Assembly (NCBI GenBank): GCA_026120185.1
Contig: JANUWF010001491.1
Location: forward strand, 4,650,001 to 4,714,000
DNA length: 64,000 bases
Origin: Voacanga thouarsii
Taxonomy: Eukaryota; Streptophyta; Magnoliopsida; Gentianales; Apocynaceae
Reading direction: 5' to 3'
The translations under genes and the position numbers were made by a program. Within the stretch, counting starts at the first letter, position 1. The number at the start of each line of letters is the position of its first letter. The notes under the pieces were generated by a model. It was not told where the DNA came from and did no database searches. It saw nothing but the letters and a program-made list of their open reading frames with translations. This document shows, piece by piece, positions 10,573 to 22,070 of this stretch.

Positions 10573-12894
10573 GTAACACCCCACTACCTAGGCTCATCAG
10601 GGCCGGGGATGTCGCCCGTCCAGAGGACAAGGGGTCTTTATAACTAGATTACATGAAAATAAAATAAAATAAAGACTTTAAAATTATCCTTATTACAACC
10701 CAAAAGATAAGTACTGGAACAAATCCAAATAACCTGTTCACAACAATCTCTCAAAACATCACATAAAGTAAATAACACGAGTCTTCATAGCATAGGCAAC
10801 ATCTAGCTAATGACCTCCACAACAGGATCTTTCTGAAAACATGGTATAAAAGGTGATGAGATAAAAATCTAAGTAAGCCCGTGTGTGCTTTGAGTGTTTC
10901 AGGTAAAATAATTCATGTATGCAAGTTGTAAAAGTTTCATAAGAAATAGGTGCAGGCAAGCAATAAATAAGTGTTGAAAATAAAGAGTGGCGTTTCATTT
11001 TTCAAACTATACATGTGCATAATAAATACAACCACTCAAATGGGTAGCCATGGGTTACCACACGTTGGGCCCCAAGACTAAATAACTGTCAGAATGCCAC
11101 ACTTTGTGCAAGCTGACAAAAGGTAGGTGTACAACCTACCGGGTGAGAAACTCCTCCATCTCTACTCCCAAACTTACTGGTCGTCCACTCCGGAACACAC
11201 AGTCCACATGACTGAAATTTGCTAGCTAGGACCGGTATGACCTACCGGACTGGCATCCTATCCAGGAAGGACTCACCCCGCAGAGGTGGCCACCTACTGA
11301 GAGACTTATCCTAACCCTTCAAAGAATAGTCCTGGTGGTCTACCCATATTGAGTACTCAACGTTGATTGTTCCACTTTGAAGAAAATTGATCATAACCCA
11401 CTTTATTTGGAAATAGAAATTAAGGGTTTCTAAAAGTCTTGTCAAAGTTGTGTTTTAGAAAAAGTTTAGCATTTTGTGTAAAACTGCTTGTTTGACTTTC
11501 AAATGATTTGCTTGACTGAAATAAAAAGGAAAACACAGTCCTTTATTGCCTTCACAAAATAAATGTCCATATACATCATATTTAGCTTGCCACAATAACT
11601 TTTTGGTCTTCACAAAACTCCATGCTGGAGCTTACCTGATTCTTTGCTTGCTCAATTCAAACGTTTTCCAAGGCTGACCTAACCCCGCCTGGGGTAAACA
11701 CAAAACATAAGGTTACACTCCAGCTATACCTGCCTTACATAAATAATTTCTTTGCTCAACTAGTTACAACCATGATAGCCATGACCCTAATGTCCTAAGC
11801 TTTAAGGCTAGGTGACAAAGAATTTTATAAAATAAGTTTTAGTTGATAAGTTAAAATAACTTGGGGTTCTAAAATAATTGCTAACAAATCATAGACCCAA
11901 TTAGTAATTCTTGAGTGTTATTTTTACTAAAAAAAACTAAGGTTTGAATATTAAGTCCTAAATAGTACTAATAAATGGTGGTTTGAAAATGGCTTTATTA
12001 TAAATAAATATTTAATTACAAATAACCTTCAATTAATTTTTAAATAGATAATAAATAATTAGTAATAAATAAAATTAATAATGAATGAATTATTTTGAAT
12101 TTTAATTAATAAATAACAAATAGATTTTAATATAAATAATATTTTATTTATTGTAAAGGATTTATTACATAATATATTATTTTTAATAAAAGACCTCATT
12201 TGCTTGATAAAGAAAATATTAATACTTTAATTAATAAACCGCTCCAAATTTCCCTAGATTTTCGAATTTTATAGAGAAAAAATATAGTAGTATTCTATTC
12301 AAGGTAATAAAATTTGTTAATAAAAATAATCTAGCCTTAACAAGAAAATACTTTTCCTCCATGATTTTCCTATTGCTAGAAAGGATTCATGATCACATTC
12401 TCCATCATCAACAATATATTAATCCATTCATGAACATACACTTGAACTATCTCATACCATCACATGGCCAAAATCCTACTAAGCGTAATCATCAATCATG
12501 GTTTCCTTGGAAAAATAAGAACATAAAAGCCTAATCACCTTTGGTGTCATAATATCTAATCATGCTTCAAACCTCCATAAAATTCACTAAGCATAAAGAA
12601 CATACATTGATTCGAAAGGAAAACACATACATCCTAGTCATATACAACAATCATCATGTCCTAACTCCATCCCCTTAATCCACATGCATATACTCAATCC
12701 CTTATCCATATTTCATTCTTTCTATCAATATCTAAGAGACACGAATACTGAATTAAAAGAATGATTAAATGAAAAATACTTGATTGTCGAGTACTTTGAT
12801 GAAGACAAAAGAAGGTCCACGCGCGATGGAGTGTCTTGAATGGTCCAACGAAACAACATCCATGGTTGATGGTTTGATCAACCCTTTCGGTTAG

Positions 12895-12895
<1 letters not shown>

Positions 12896-12946
<51 letters not shown>

Positions 12947-12949
12947 GAG
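12896..12949. repeat. (GA)n microsatellite in C 3' LTR
   Basis: An interrupted GA tract (GAAAGA and GGGAGA interruptions) at the same LTR offset as in A. The two LTRs of C differ in interruption pattern, so the tract has changed since insertion. Confidence 0.95.
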
Positions 12950-14550
12950 CATTAGAAAGGTGTATTAAGAATTGAATGGAAGAAGATGAATAAGAAAGTT
13001 GTTCTTGTTTTACCTTGTCGATGTTCTTGAGACCTTCAAGAAAAAGTTGATTTTGGTCCGGTTGAAAATTCTTGTTTGCGAGGTTTTGTGTTATAAATAC
13101 CAGAAATGAAGTTTAGAGATTAAATGGAAGTGATTTGGAGTATTTGAGAGTGATTGGAGGTGTTTAGAGTAGGGTTAAGCTTGAAGAAGGTTAGTGTGTG
13201 TTCTTGGTGTTCTAGGTGAAAATGTAGAGAATTTGGAAGAAATGCTGCACGAATTTTGGTAGAAGGTTGGCCGAATGGTATGGAATGAATGAGGGTTTCG
13301 GTTTTCAGCAAGAAGGAGAGAGAATGATCAGATTTTTTTGAAATTTAAATGGAGGAAATGGTAGAGATGTTTAAGGTAAGAGGTTAGCTACGGTGTTTTG
13401 ATCAAGAGAGGTTTCTATGTCTTTCAATGGTGCCGGCTGAACAAGGGGTTTTTGCTGGAATGATTAAAGGTTAATGTTGCTCAAGGCTGGCCAAAATTCA
13501 GTCTTAAATGGCAGAGGAATTTCTGGTTTATTAGCCTAATACAAGAGTTATTTTAATGGAGTAAAATGCTGGAATTATTTGAAGTTCAAAAAGAGTTTGA
13601 ATGGAGTGATCTTAGGAGTGTTTTGAGGTGTGGCTATGGAGTCCATATGCTCAAGGTAGGTGTGGAGTTAACGGTGTTCAGTCTATAGCTGAACAAGGAT
13701 CAATCTTACAGAGGTTTGAAGGGTGATTTTCGGCCTAGGCTAGAAGGAAGCAAAGTTGGAAAATTCTGGTTTCAAGTTGTTCATGGTTTCGAATGTTGCT
13801 GAATTTTTGGTGCAGAATTTCTGCACCTCTTTCAGCCCGATTTGCAGCTGGTTCTTGAGGGGGTTTGAAGGTCTTCCAAGGATTGTTTTTCAGCCTTATT
13901 TCTGGACAAATACAGAGGGGTTTTGCTGGCTTGAAGATGAACTAAAAACAGCTTCATTTCTTTGATTGAAAGTTGCGAAATGCCCAGAATTTTTTTCTGC
14001 TTTGGTGCTGTTTGTGCAGTCCGAAAATTGCACAGATTTTCCAGCCTTCAAGACACATGAAATGACCATTTTTTTGGCGAAAAATTAGTGGTTTTACTGG
14101 CTGAATTTTCGAAGAGAAGGTCTGCACAATATCTGGAAAATTTCCAGATTTTTCCTTCACTAAGCTATGGACAACTTGAAGGTGGAGTTGAAGGTTCTTT
14201 CATGGTGCTTAATTTTCTCTTGGAAACCCTTCCTATTTCTCCTCCTACTTTCGGCCAACTTCCCAACCACCAAAGCTGATTTTCGAATTTCATGGTGGAG
14301 GAGTTATCACAGATTTTTTTTTTTTTTTTTGGAATTTAAAAGAAAGGATTTAATGGTTTTGAATTATAAAGATGTTAGGACAAGCTAGTGGTAATAAAAA
14401 GGACAAGAATTCCTCTAGAATTCTTTTTAGGACATGAGGATAAGATTAGGACATTCTCTTCATGTCTCCCCTAAGACAACATTCCTATTTCCATGAAATG
14501 CAAGAAAACAAAAATTCAAACTTAGCTAAGATAATCATGATAAAATTTAA

Positions 14551-14615
14551 ATGATGGGATTCGAACTCATGACCTTAGAAATTAATTCCAAAGTTCTAAC
14601 CACTAAACCACAACT
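14551..14615 (-). other. tRNA-like module in C 3' LTR
   Basis: Minus strand shows TGGTTTAGTGG (all 11 positions fit the A-box consensus TRGYNNARNGG) and AGTTCGAATCC (10 of 11 with the B-box), about 31 nt apart. A run of T residues follows within about 15 nt. Confidence 0.7.
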
Positions 14616-14864
14616 AATTCTTGTTCTTATTTTCTCACCCACATATTCTTCTTGTTTAATTCTCAAGCTATCTTCCTAATTTGACCTCAAGCAAAATTAC
14701 CATTTTACCCCTCCTACTCGATAAGCATATCTAAGCATTTTAACCTATAATTCACAACTCTAAAACACATAAAATCTTTCAAAAACATATATATTCATGC
14801 AAAATAATATGATATGCATTCCTGACCCCCTTACTCTAGGGTTGGCTTTAGGTGGGGTTTCACA

Positions 14865-14880
14865 TCCTCCCCTCGTTAGG
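14865..14880 (-). other. Element C polypurine tract
   Basis: On the minus strand a purine run ending GAGGGGAGGA lies directly before the LTR start TGTGAAACC. It is the usual primer site for plus-strand DNA synthesis. It follows the conserved GGGACGAAATT element also seen before E's 3' LTR. Confidence 0.9.
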
Positions 14881-14910
14881 AGAATTTCGTCCCGAAATTT
14901 AGACGCACCT

Positions 14911-16218
14911 TCATCTCAGATCGGGATACTTCCACTTCACCCATTCTTCTGTTTCTCATGTGGCATCTCGCGTGCCATGATGCTCCCACTGCACCTTTAC
15001 CATAGGAATCTGCTTGTTCCAGGGAGTCTTGATACTTCGGTCCATATCCTCACGGGTTTCTCCACATAGCTCAGGTCGGGTTGTAGTACTAACGGCTCAT
15101 CATTCAACACATGCCCGTGATCAGCATTGTACTTCTTCAACTGCGATACATGGAACACGTCGTCAATTCCTGTCAACCCATCTGGCAACTCCAATCGGTA
15201 CGCCACCAGCCCAATTTTCTCTTTTATTGGAAACGGACCCAAATATATCGGATTCAGCTTTCCCCCCTTCGGGTGCTTCAGAATTCCCCTATTAAGTGTC
15301 AGTTTTAGGAACACACTATCTCCCACCTGAAATTCTAACATTCTCCGCCTATTGTCTGCATAACTCTTTTGTCGACTCTTGGTCGCTATCAACCTTTCCC
15401 TAATTAACTTGACCTTGTCCGACATTTCCTGAACATAGACTTCTCCCGATTTGCTTATATGTCCATCCTCTGACCAACTCCAGTATAGCGGTACACGACA
15501 CTTTCGTCCATATAGAGCTTCATACGGAGCCATTCCAATCGAAGCTTGATAACTGTTATTGTATGATAACTCGGCATACGACACACTTTCAATCCACTTA
15601 TCCCTGAAATCCAATACACAGGCTCTCAGCATATTCTCTAATATCTGAATAACTCTTTCTGACTGTCCATCTGTCTGTGGATGCGCCGTCGTACTGAACT
15701 TCAGACTAGAATCCAGCGACTCTTGAAACTTGCCCCAAAATCGGGATATAAATCTCGAATCACGATCAGACACAATACTTGAAGGCACTCCGTGTAATCT
15801 GACTATTTCCCGCACGTAGGTCTGAGCCAACTTTTCCTTTGAATCCCTTACATTCACAGGTATGAAATGCACCGACTTGGTCAATCGATCTACCACTACC
15901 CATATGGCGTCCTTTTGGTTCCTTGCCATAGGGAGTCCGGTAACGAAGTCTATGGTCACCTCTTCCTATTTCCATTCTGGTACTGGCAAAGGTTGTAATA
16001 AACTTGCCACCTTTCTGTGCTCCGCTTTGACCTTCTGACAGGTCAAGCACGTTGAGACATAATTAACCACATTCCGCTTCATCCCGGGCCACTAATAAGA
16101 CTTTTTCAGATCTTGATACATCTTGACCTCTCCCGGATGAATGGTGTACTTGCTCTTATGCGCTTCCTCTAAAATTCTGCTTCTCAACTGGTGCTCCTCG
16201 AGTACACACAAACGATCT
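14911..16218 (-). pseudogene. pol: Element C integrase with chromodomain tail
   Basis: The core shows the D,D35E catalytic triad: TIDFVTGLP, then VSDRDSRF, then TDGQSERVI with 35 residues between the second D and the E. The GPF/Y region (YLGPFPIKEKIGLVAYRL) and VFHVSQLKKYN follow. Upstream is the zinc-binding segment (HPGEVKMYQDLKK...CLTCQKVK), interrupted by TAG where tryptophan is expected. A second TAG lies just before TIDFV, so the long open stretch (14997-15959) lacks a natural start. After KPVRI a frameshift disrupts the chromodomain, whose other frame reads IPMVKVQWEHHGTRDAT then TGA (14956-14958). The chromodomain places it among chromoviruses. Confidence 0.9.
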
Positions 16219-18004
16219 CGGAAGTACAACACTCCCGCTCCGTCCTGTCGGAATTCAATGCCTTGCCGTTTAAGCTCCTTGTCCTTGAAAAGCTGAAATT
16301 CAGCATTACTCTGCTGGGCTTCAACAATCTCCTACCTTAGATTTGGTATCAGCTTCAGGTTGCTGATAATAATCTTCTCTTCTTGCACTTCTGCTCTTCT
16401 GTCCAACACGTCCTGAACTACATGGACCTCCTGTACCCTTAGCCTGGCCATTCTGACTTTCTGGCTCAGGGCATCGGCAATGACGTTGGCTTTCTCGGGG
16501 TGGTAGTTGATAGGACAATAGTACTCTTCCAGAAATTCCATCCATCTTCGCTGCCTCAAATTCAAGTCTTTCTGGCTAAAGATGTATTTTAGGCTTTTGT
16601 GATCTGTGAACACCTCATATTCCGCCCTATACAAGTAGTGTCACCATTTCTTTAATGCGAACACAATGGCAGCCAGCTCTAGATCATGCGTGGGATAATT
16701 GACTTCGTGCGGCTTCAGTTTTCGAGAACCATAGGCGATCACCTTCCTATCTTGCATCAAAACTGCTCCCAAGCCTTCCTTTGAGGCATCAGTATATAGT
16801 GCGTAAGGTTTATCTGCCTCCGGCAGACTCAACACAAGCGCTGTCATTAACCTCCGCTTTAATTCTTGGAAACTCTTTTCGCATTTTTCGTTCCAAACAA
16901 AAGGTACATCCTTTCTCAGCAGCCGAGTCATAGGAGATGCTAACATCGAAAATCCCTTAATAAACCTCTGGTAGTAGCCAGCCAACCCCAAAAAGCTTCG
17001 AATCTCGGTGATGTTCTCTAGTTGCTTCCAGTCTGATACGGCTTCAACCTTCGCTGGGTCTACTTTGATTCCCTCCTTAGTCACCACGTGACCAAGAAAC
17101 GCCACACTATCCAACCAAAAGTCGCACTTGCTAAACTTGGCGTAAAGCTTGTTCTCCCTTAGCTTTTCTAGTACCAACTTCAAATGTTCTGCATGGTCCT
17201 CCGGGCTCTTGGAGTATATAAGTATGTCGTCGATGAAGACCACCACGAACTTGTCCAAGTAGGGCTGGAACACTCGATGCATTAGATTCATAAATACCGC
17301 CGGTGCGTTGGTTACCCCGAAAGGAATCACTACAAACTCATAGTGACCATATCTTGTATTGAAGGCCGTCTTAGGAATGTCTTCCTCCTTTAACCTCACT
17401 TGATAGTAGCTTTGCCTCAAATCCAGTTTGGAGTAACAACTGGATCCTTGCAACTGGTCGAACAACTCGTCAATTAACGGTAGAGGATATTTATTATTGA
17501 TAGTCAGATTGTTTAGGCCCCAGTAGTCTATACACAACCTTAGTGTCCCTTCCTTTTTCTTCACAAATAGCATAGGTACTCCCCAGGGTGGCGTGCTAGG
17601 TTTAATATAGCCTCGCCGCACCAATTCCTCTAGCTGCTCCTTCAATTCTTTCAGCTCTGCCGGTGCCATCTGATACGGAGTTTGGGACACCGGTTCTGCT
17701 CCTGGAACTAGGTCAATGGTGAACTCAACTTCTCGATTGGGAGGTAGAGAAGTGAGTTCCGCAGGGAACACGTCAGGAAAATCTTTTACCACTTCAGTAT
17801 CCTCCAGAGTGCACTGGTCCTTCGGCTTGTTTATCACATAAGATAAATATCCTTGACATCCTTGCCTCAATAATTTCTGGGCTTTAGCCCCAGCTATCAA
17901 AAACTTCAACTCTTTTACTTTCTTGCCATTAAACTCCAAGATATCACACCTTGGTCTAATGAACTGAACCGACTTATTCTTACAATCTACTCTAGCAACA
18001 TGCT
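16219..18004 (-). repeat. Tandem duplication in C pol, downstream copy
   Basis: This 1786-bp unit and the next one (18005-19790) are nearly identical and directly abut. The unit runs from protease C-terminus through RT and RNase H to the start of the integrase zinc region. The novel junction joins GATCT-type and ATGCT-type ends with a shared CT, so only 2 bp of microhomology. Few substitutions separate the copies, for example GTCGCAC versus CTCGCAC near 17125 and 18905. Confidence 0.93.
16332..16634 (-). pseudogene. pol: C pol copy 1: RNase H C-terminus
   Basis: Reads [51 protein letters not shown] and the linker before integrase. It is the C-terminal part of RNase H, including the last catalytic aspartate (ADALS). 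It is separated from the rest of RNase H by a TGA in place of arginine in KKWRHYLY, and ends at the TAG of LR-stop-EI (16332-16334). Confidence 0.87.
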
Positions 18005-18113
18005 CGGAAGTACAACACTCCCGCTCCGTCCTGTCGGAATTCAATGCCTTGCCGTTTAAGCTCCTTGTCCTTGAAAAGCTGAAATTCTGCATTACTCTGC
18101 TGGGCTTCAACAA
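16641..18113 (-). CDS. pol: C pol copy 1: protease C-terminus, RT, RNase H N-terminus
   Basis: An open stretch of 490 codons. The first 36 or so residues ([14 protein letters not shown]...) are integrase-linker DNA read out of frame. At [11 protein letters not shown] the duplication junction fuses it to protease C-terminal sequence. The rest is a full [48 protein letters not shown] and the RNase H start [15 protein letters not shown] is intact in LFDQLQGSS. The ORF is an accident of the duplication. With no Gag or protease core of its own it is unlikely to yield a working enzyme, but the RT domain is uninterrupted. Confidence 0.85.
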   Translation of the reverse strand: MLKPSRVMQNFSFSRTRSLNGKALNSDRTERECCTSEHVARVDCKNKSVQFIRPRCDILEFNGKKVKELKFLIAGAKAQKLLRQGCQGYLSYVINKPKDQCTLEDTEVVKDFPDVFPAELTSLPPNREVEFTIDLVPGAEPVSQTPYQMAPAELKELKEQLEELVRRGYIKPSTPPWGVPMLFVKKKEGTLRLCIDYWGLNNLTINNKYPLPLIDELFDQLQGSSCYSKLDLRQSYYQVRLKEEDIPKTAFNTRYGHYEFVVIPFGVTNAPAVFMNLMHRVFQPYLDKFVVVFIDDILIYSKSPEDHAEHLKLVLEKLRENKLYAKFSKCDFWLDSVAFLGHVVTKEGIKVDPAKVEAVSDWKQLENITEIRSFLGLAGYYQRFIKGFSMLASPMTRLLRKDVPFVWNEKCEKSFQELKRRLMTALVLSLPEADKPYALYTDASKEGLGAVLMQDRKVIAYGSRKLKPHEVNYPTHDLELAAIVFALKKW

Positions 18114-19790
18114 TCTCCTACCTTAGATTTGGTATCAGCTTCAGGTTGCTGATAATAATCTTCTCTTCTTGCACTTCTGCTCTTCTGTCCAACACGTCCT
18201 GAACTACTTGGACCTCCTGTACCCTTAGCCTGGCCATTCTGACTTTCTGGCTCAGGGCATCAGCAATGACGTTGGCTTTCTCGGGGTGGTAGTTGATAGG
18301 ACAATGGTACTCTTCCAGAAATTCCATCCATCTTCGCTGCCTCAAATTCAAGTCTTTCTGGCTAAAGATGTACTTTAGGCTTTTGTGATCTGTGAACACC
18401 TCATATTCCGCCCTATACAAGTAGTGTCACCATTTCTTTAATGCGAACACAATGGCAGCCAGCTCTAGATCATGCGTGGGATAATTGACTTCGTGCGGCT
18501 TCAGTTTTCGAGAAGCATAGGCGATCACCTTCCTATCTTGCATCAAAACTGCTCCCAAGCCTTCCTTTGAGGCATCAGTATATAGTGCGTAAGGTTTATC
18601 TGCCTCCGGCAGACTCAACACAAGCGCTGTCATTAACCTCCGCTTTAACTCTTGGAAACTCTTTTCGCATTTTTCGTTCCAAACAAAAGGTACATCCTTT
18701 CTCAGCAGCCGAGTCATAGGAGATGCTAACATCGAAAATCCCTTAATAAACCTCTGGTAGTAGCCAGCCAACCCCAAAAAGCTTCGAATCTCGGTGATGT
18801 TCTCTAGTTGCTTCCAGTCTGATACGGCTTCAACCTTCGCTGGGTCTACTTTGATTCCCTCCTTAGTCACCACGTGACCAAGAAACGCCACACTATCCAA
18901 CCAAAACTCGCACTTGCTAAACTTGGCGTAAAGCTTGTTCTCCCTTAGCTTTTCTAGTACCAACTTCAAATGTTCTGCATGGTCCTCCGGGCTCTTGGAG
19001 TATATAAGTATGTCGTCGATGAAGACCACCACGAACTTGTCCAAGTAGGGCTGGAACACTCGATGCATTAGATTCATAAATACCGCGGGTGCGTTGGTTA
19101 CCCCGAAAGGAATCACTACAAACTCATAGTGACCATATCTTGTATTGAAGGCCGTCTTAGGAATGTCTTCCTCCTTTAACCTCACTTGATAGTAGCTTTG
19201 CCTCAAATCCAGTTTGGAGTAACAACTGGATCCTTGCAACTGGTCGAACAACTCGTCAATTAACGGTAGAGGATATTTATTCTTGATAGTCAGATTGTTT
19301 AGGCCCCAGTAGTCTATACACAACCTTAGTGTCCTATCCTTTTTCTTCACAAATAGCACAGGTACTCCCCAGGGTGGCGTGCTAGGTTTAATATAGCCTT
19401 GCCGCACCAATTCCTCTAGCTGCTCCTTCAATTCTTTCAGCTCTGCCGGTGCCATCCGATACGGAGTTTGGGACACCGGTTCTGCTCCTGGAACTAGGTC
19501 AATGGTGAACTCAACTTCTTGATTGGGAGGTAGAGAAGTGAGTTCCGCAGGGAACACGTCAGGAAAATCTTTTACCACTTCAGTATCCTCCAGAGTGCAC
19601 TGGTCCTTCGGCTTGTTTATCACATAAGATAAATATCCTTGACATCCTTGCCTCAATAATTTCGGGGCTTTAGCCCCAGCTATCAAAAACTTCAACTCTT
19701 TTACTTTCTTGCCATTAAACTCCAAGACATCACACCCTGGTCTAATGAACTGAACCGACTTATTCTTACAATCTACTCTAGCAACATGCT
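18005..19790 (-). repeat. Tandem duplication in C pol, upstream copy
   Basis: Original-position copy of the 1786-bp unit, continuous with the protease core upstream. Both copies carry the same TGA in RNase H (near 16637 and 18423) and the same TAG at LR-stop-EI. Those mutations are therefore older than the duplication. Confidence 0.93.
18118..18420 (-). pseudogene. pol: C pol copy 2: RNase H C-terminus
   Basis: Nearly the same 100 codons as 16332-16634, with [22 protein letters not shown] in place of EEYYC. It carries the RNase H metal-binding aspartate region. It is cut at both ends by the same stops as the other copy. Confidence 0.87.
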
Positions 19791-20322
19791 TCGCTAACCA
19801 ATCCATCCCCAATATTAAATCATAATCATCAATAGATATAACTATTGGATCTCCCTCCGATCTTTCTCTCCCTACTTCAACTTTACAATTCTGCACATAC
19901 CGATCCGCTTGCACCATTTTCCCCAAAGGCGTACTTACTATCAAGGTAAATGGTAGTTCTACTCCATCCCAACCCAATTGATATGCACAATTTTTATTTA
20001 CATAGGAATGGGTAGATCCAGGGTCTATCAATGCATTAACGGAACGACCTTGGATAGTATACGTACCTTCCACTACTGCAGCATCAACTCCGATCTCCTC
20101 CCGGTTGAGAGCGAAAACTTTTGCTTTCACCTGCGGTTTCTGCATTCCGCTCCTGGAAGCTCCCGAGGTATTGGCTCGATTGGGCCCCGGGTTCTGAGGT
20201 GGGTTCCCCTCCCCGATCTGGAGAAGTTTAGGGCAGGCGTTCCGCAGATGATTCGGGTCTCTGCAATGGTAGCACTTCCGCTCAACTCCTTTGGACCAAC
20301 AATTTTTCTCAATGTGGCCCAT
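18427..20322 (-). CDS. pol: C pol copy 2: zinc knuckles, protease, RT, RNase H N-terminus
   Basis: This 631-codon open stretch is the best preserved coding region in the window. Order: the end of zinc knuckle 1 ([11 protein letters not shown]), knuckle 2 ([14 protein letters not shown]), aspartic protease ([25 protein letters not shown]), linker, RT ([44 protein letters not shown]) and RNase H to [15 protein letters not shown]. It ends at TGA in place of arginine. Gag zinc knuckles and protease in one frame indicate a single Gag-Pol frame. The N-terminal limit is only where the open stretch begins; the true start would be gag at 21254. Confidence 0.9.
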   Translation of the reverse strand: MGHIEKNCWSKGVERKCYHCRDPNHLRNACPKLLQIGEGNPPQNPGPNRANTSGASRSGMQKPQVKAKVFALNREEIGVDAAVVEGTYTIQGRSVNALIDPGSTHSYVNKNCAYQLGWDGVELPFTLIVSTPLGKMVQADRYVQNCKVEVGRERSEGDPIVISIDDYDLILGMDWLAKHVARVDCKNKSVQFIRPGCDVLEFNGKKVKELKFLIAGAKAPKLLRQGCQGYLSYVINKPKDQCTLEDTEVVKDFPDVFPAELTSLPPNQEVEFTIDLVPGAEPVSQTPYRMAPAELKELKEQLEELVRQGYIKPSTPPWGVPVLFVKKKDRTLRLCIDYWGLNNLTIKNKYPLPLIDELFDQLQGSSCYSKLDLRQSYYQVRLKEEDIPKTAFNTRYGHYEFVVIPFGVTNAPAVFMNLMHRVFQPYLDKFVVVFIDDILIYSKSPEDHAEHLKLVLEKLRENKLYAKFSKCEFWLDSVAFLGHVVTKEGIKVDPAKVEAVSDWKQLENITEIRSFLGLAGYYQRFIKGFSMLASPMTRLLRKDVPFVWNEKCEKSFQELKRRLMTALVLSLPEADKPYALYTDASKEGLGAVLMQDRKVIAYASRKLKPHEVNYPTHDLELAAIVFALKKW

Positions 20323-21254
20323 TTTTCCACAGTGCCGGCATAATGGAAGATTCTGCGCCGGACCAACCTGTGCTGTTCGGGCTTGCTTTCCCCGATTCTG
20401 CCATTGCTGGTTGGCAGGACGCTTGTTAGGTTGCTGCTTCTAAAAAGGTCTTGGCGGCGGTCTTGTCAGTACGAACGGTCGTGAAGCCAATCGGTTGCGA
20501 TCTTCACTCTCAGTACGGGTGGCTGCGTCCACAGCCCTCGAATAAGTCACCAGTGGAGAGGGTGCTAACGCCCTTCTTAACTCCTGCCTTAATCCCTTAA
20601 CAAAAATTGCCTCGTTCTGTTTTGTTCAGTATCCACCAGCCTCTTGCAGTACTTTGACAGCTACGTGAACCGGGCGGCGTATTGGGCTACCGTCATACTA
20701 CCTTGCTTTAGATTCTGAAACTCATCTTCCCATTTCTCCACTATCCACTGAGGGATATACTCTGCCCAGAATGCTTCCATAAAATTAGCCCATGTCCAGC
20801 CTTGGTCTATCATCTCCCAGTCGTCCTGAACCCTTTGCCACCATGCCCGAGCTGGACCCCTCAGTCGGAATGCAGCAAACTTCACCATTCGCTTCTCAGT
20901 GTACTGGAGCGTAGCAAAGATGTCCTCCATTTGTTCCACCCATTGCTCCGTTTTCTGGTCTTGTTCGGCCTCCCCTAAGAAAATAGGAGGTTGAAAATTT
21001 AGAAACCGCTCCAATGCCACGTCTTCCCCTTTCGGATTTCTTCGCTCTGTCAAGGTTTGCAGAATCTCCGTCACCTTGTGGAACGCTTGCGTCATCGTTG
21101 CACTAACCGGTTCTTCCGATCCCATTTCCGGCTCCATTTCGTTCTCATCCCCTTGATTTGGTGATGACATTTGAGTTGCATCCACCTCTGGTGTCACGAG
21201 CTCTGCCTCAGGAACCTTTCTATTGGATGTGGCTGCGCGACGTCTAGGTGCCAT
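20323..21254 (-). pseudogene. gag: Element C gag
   Basis: ATG at 21254-21252 starts MAPRRRAATSNRKVPEAE. The capsid domain is complete (ERFLNFQPPIFLGEAEQD, EQWVEQMEDIFATLQYTEKRM, RLRGPARAWWQRVQDDWEMI, EYIPQWIVEKWEDEFQNLKQ). It stops at TAG just after AQYAARFT where A reads CAG (RFTQLSKYC). Further on, AATTTTTG in place of AATTTG gives a frameshift in VKGLRQELRRAL. The first zinc knuckle ([14 protein letters not shown]) is at about 20295-20340. Gag would form the particle and bind RNA. The open frame reads through upstream of the ATG without a stop, but homologues support the MAPR start. Confidence 0.88.
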
Positions 21255-21525
21255 TCTAAACCATTCCCCAGATAATGAGTTATGCATCAAAGTTAAAAAT
21301 ATCCAAATTGAGCATGCATTCACATTCAACGTTAAGCGAAAGAAAATTATATGCAAATTTTGTATGATGAATTGCATATAAATTTTTCTCAAAACTTAGT
21401 GTACCCTAGGTACTCTTATTTGCATAAATTTTGAAATAAAGCAATAAAGGTGCATGGACTCCTAGAATAGGAGTTTATTGAAAATTGCATATAAAACGCC
21501 CTAAACATAGCAGGACTTGGCCTCT

Positions 21526-21990
21526 CTAATCCTCAGCAGAATCTTCAATGTCGGCAACATATAACCACCCCCCAGAATTCCTAGTGAAGTTCATCCCGGC
21601 CCCACTTGCGAACCCATCTATGGGCTTCTTCCCGGGTTTCCTAGAACTCCCCCCGGTCTCAACTTGATTAGGTGGGGTTACAAAGGAAGATCTGGGTGGA
21701 GATTCATAATCTATCTCCCCTGGGTCATCACTGTCAGCAGTCAAGTCCACTATGGGGCTAGGGGGATGGGGAACATATTCCATGTCTATCTCCTCGTCTT
21801 CACTGTCGGTCACCAAGTCGATCACAGGTATTGGAGGTGGCTCGATGATCTGGACCTCATTGTCACTACTATCATCCAGGGCAATGATTGGCTGGGGTGC
21901 AGGCTAAGGTACTGGTAAGTCCTCGGGGCAGATAGGAATGGGAGGGTGCCATTGCTGCCCTTTCCTTGCGGTTCTAATCATCCTAACCAT
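21526..21990 (-). pseudogene. Element C pre-gag acidic ORF with SUMO-motif-like repeats
   Basis: ATG at 21990-21988 starts MVRMIRTARKGQQWHPPIPI; the frame ends IEDSAED-stop after 155 codons. It has one internal TAG (21904-21906, codon 29), in a place where E reads VPQLAP. Residues 34-43 (PIIALDDSSD), 56-67 (VIDLVTDSEDEE) and 80-89 (IVDLTADSDD) each pair a short hydrophobic core with acidic or serine residues. This is the layout of SUMO-interacting motifs, and IVDLT is close to cores known in PIAS and RNF4 proteins. Proline-rich EYVPHPPSP and a conserved C-terminal SGGWLY surround them. It lies after the primer-binding site and 271 nt before gag. No catalytic fold is recognised. Confidence 0.72.
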
Positions 21991-22070
21991 CATATAGCAC
22001 AAACAAGATAGGTCAGATAAAAGATTTGAACATAAGAAATCAAAACATATACTATCAATACTTGCCTAAA

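Larger units (their letters stand above)
10573..14864 (-). repeat. Element C 3' LTR (4292 bp)
   Basis: Sense start TGTGAAACCCC at 14864, end GGTGTTACA at 10573. It matches the 5' LTR of C (22090-26353) with scattered substitutions and small indels. The palindrome is at 11349-11360. It contains no recognisable gene; its short ORFs are shared with LTR A only because the LTRs are homologous. Confidence 0.95.

Noticed and set aside
14551..14615. True nuclear tRNA gene
   Set aside because: Boxes match but the acceptor stem does not pair well and the anticodon loop is too long. It recurs as part of each LTR.
14997..15959. Integrase ORF as an intact gene
   Set aside because: The apparent start is an internal valine codon (GTG). 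A TAG lies just upstream, another in the zinc region, and the chromodomain is frameshifted.
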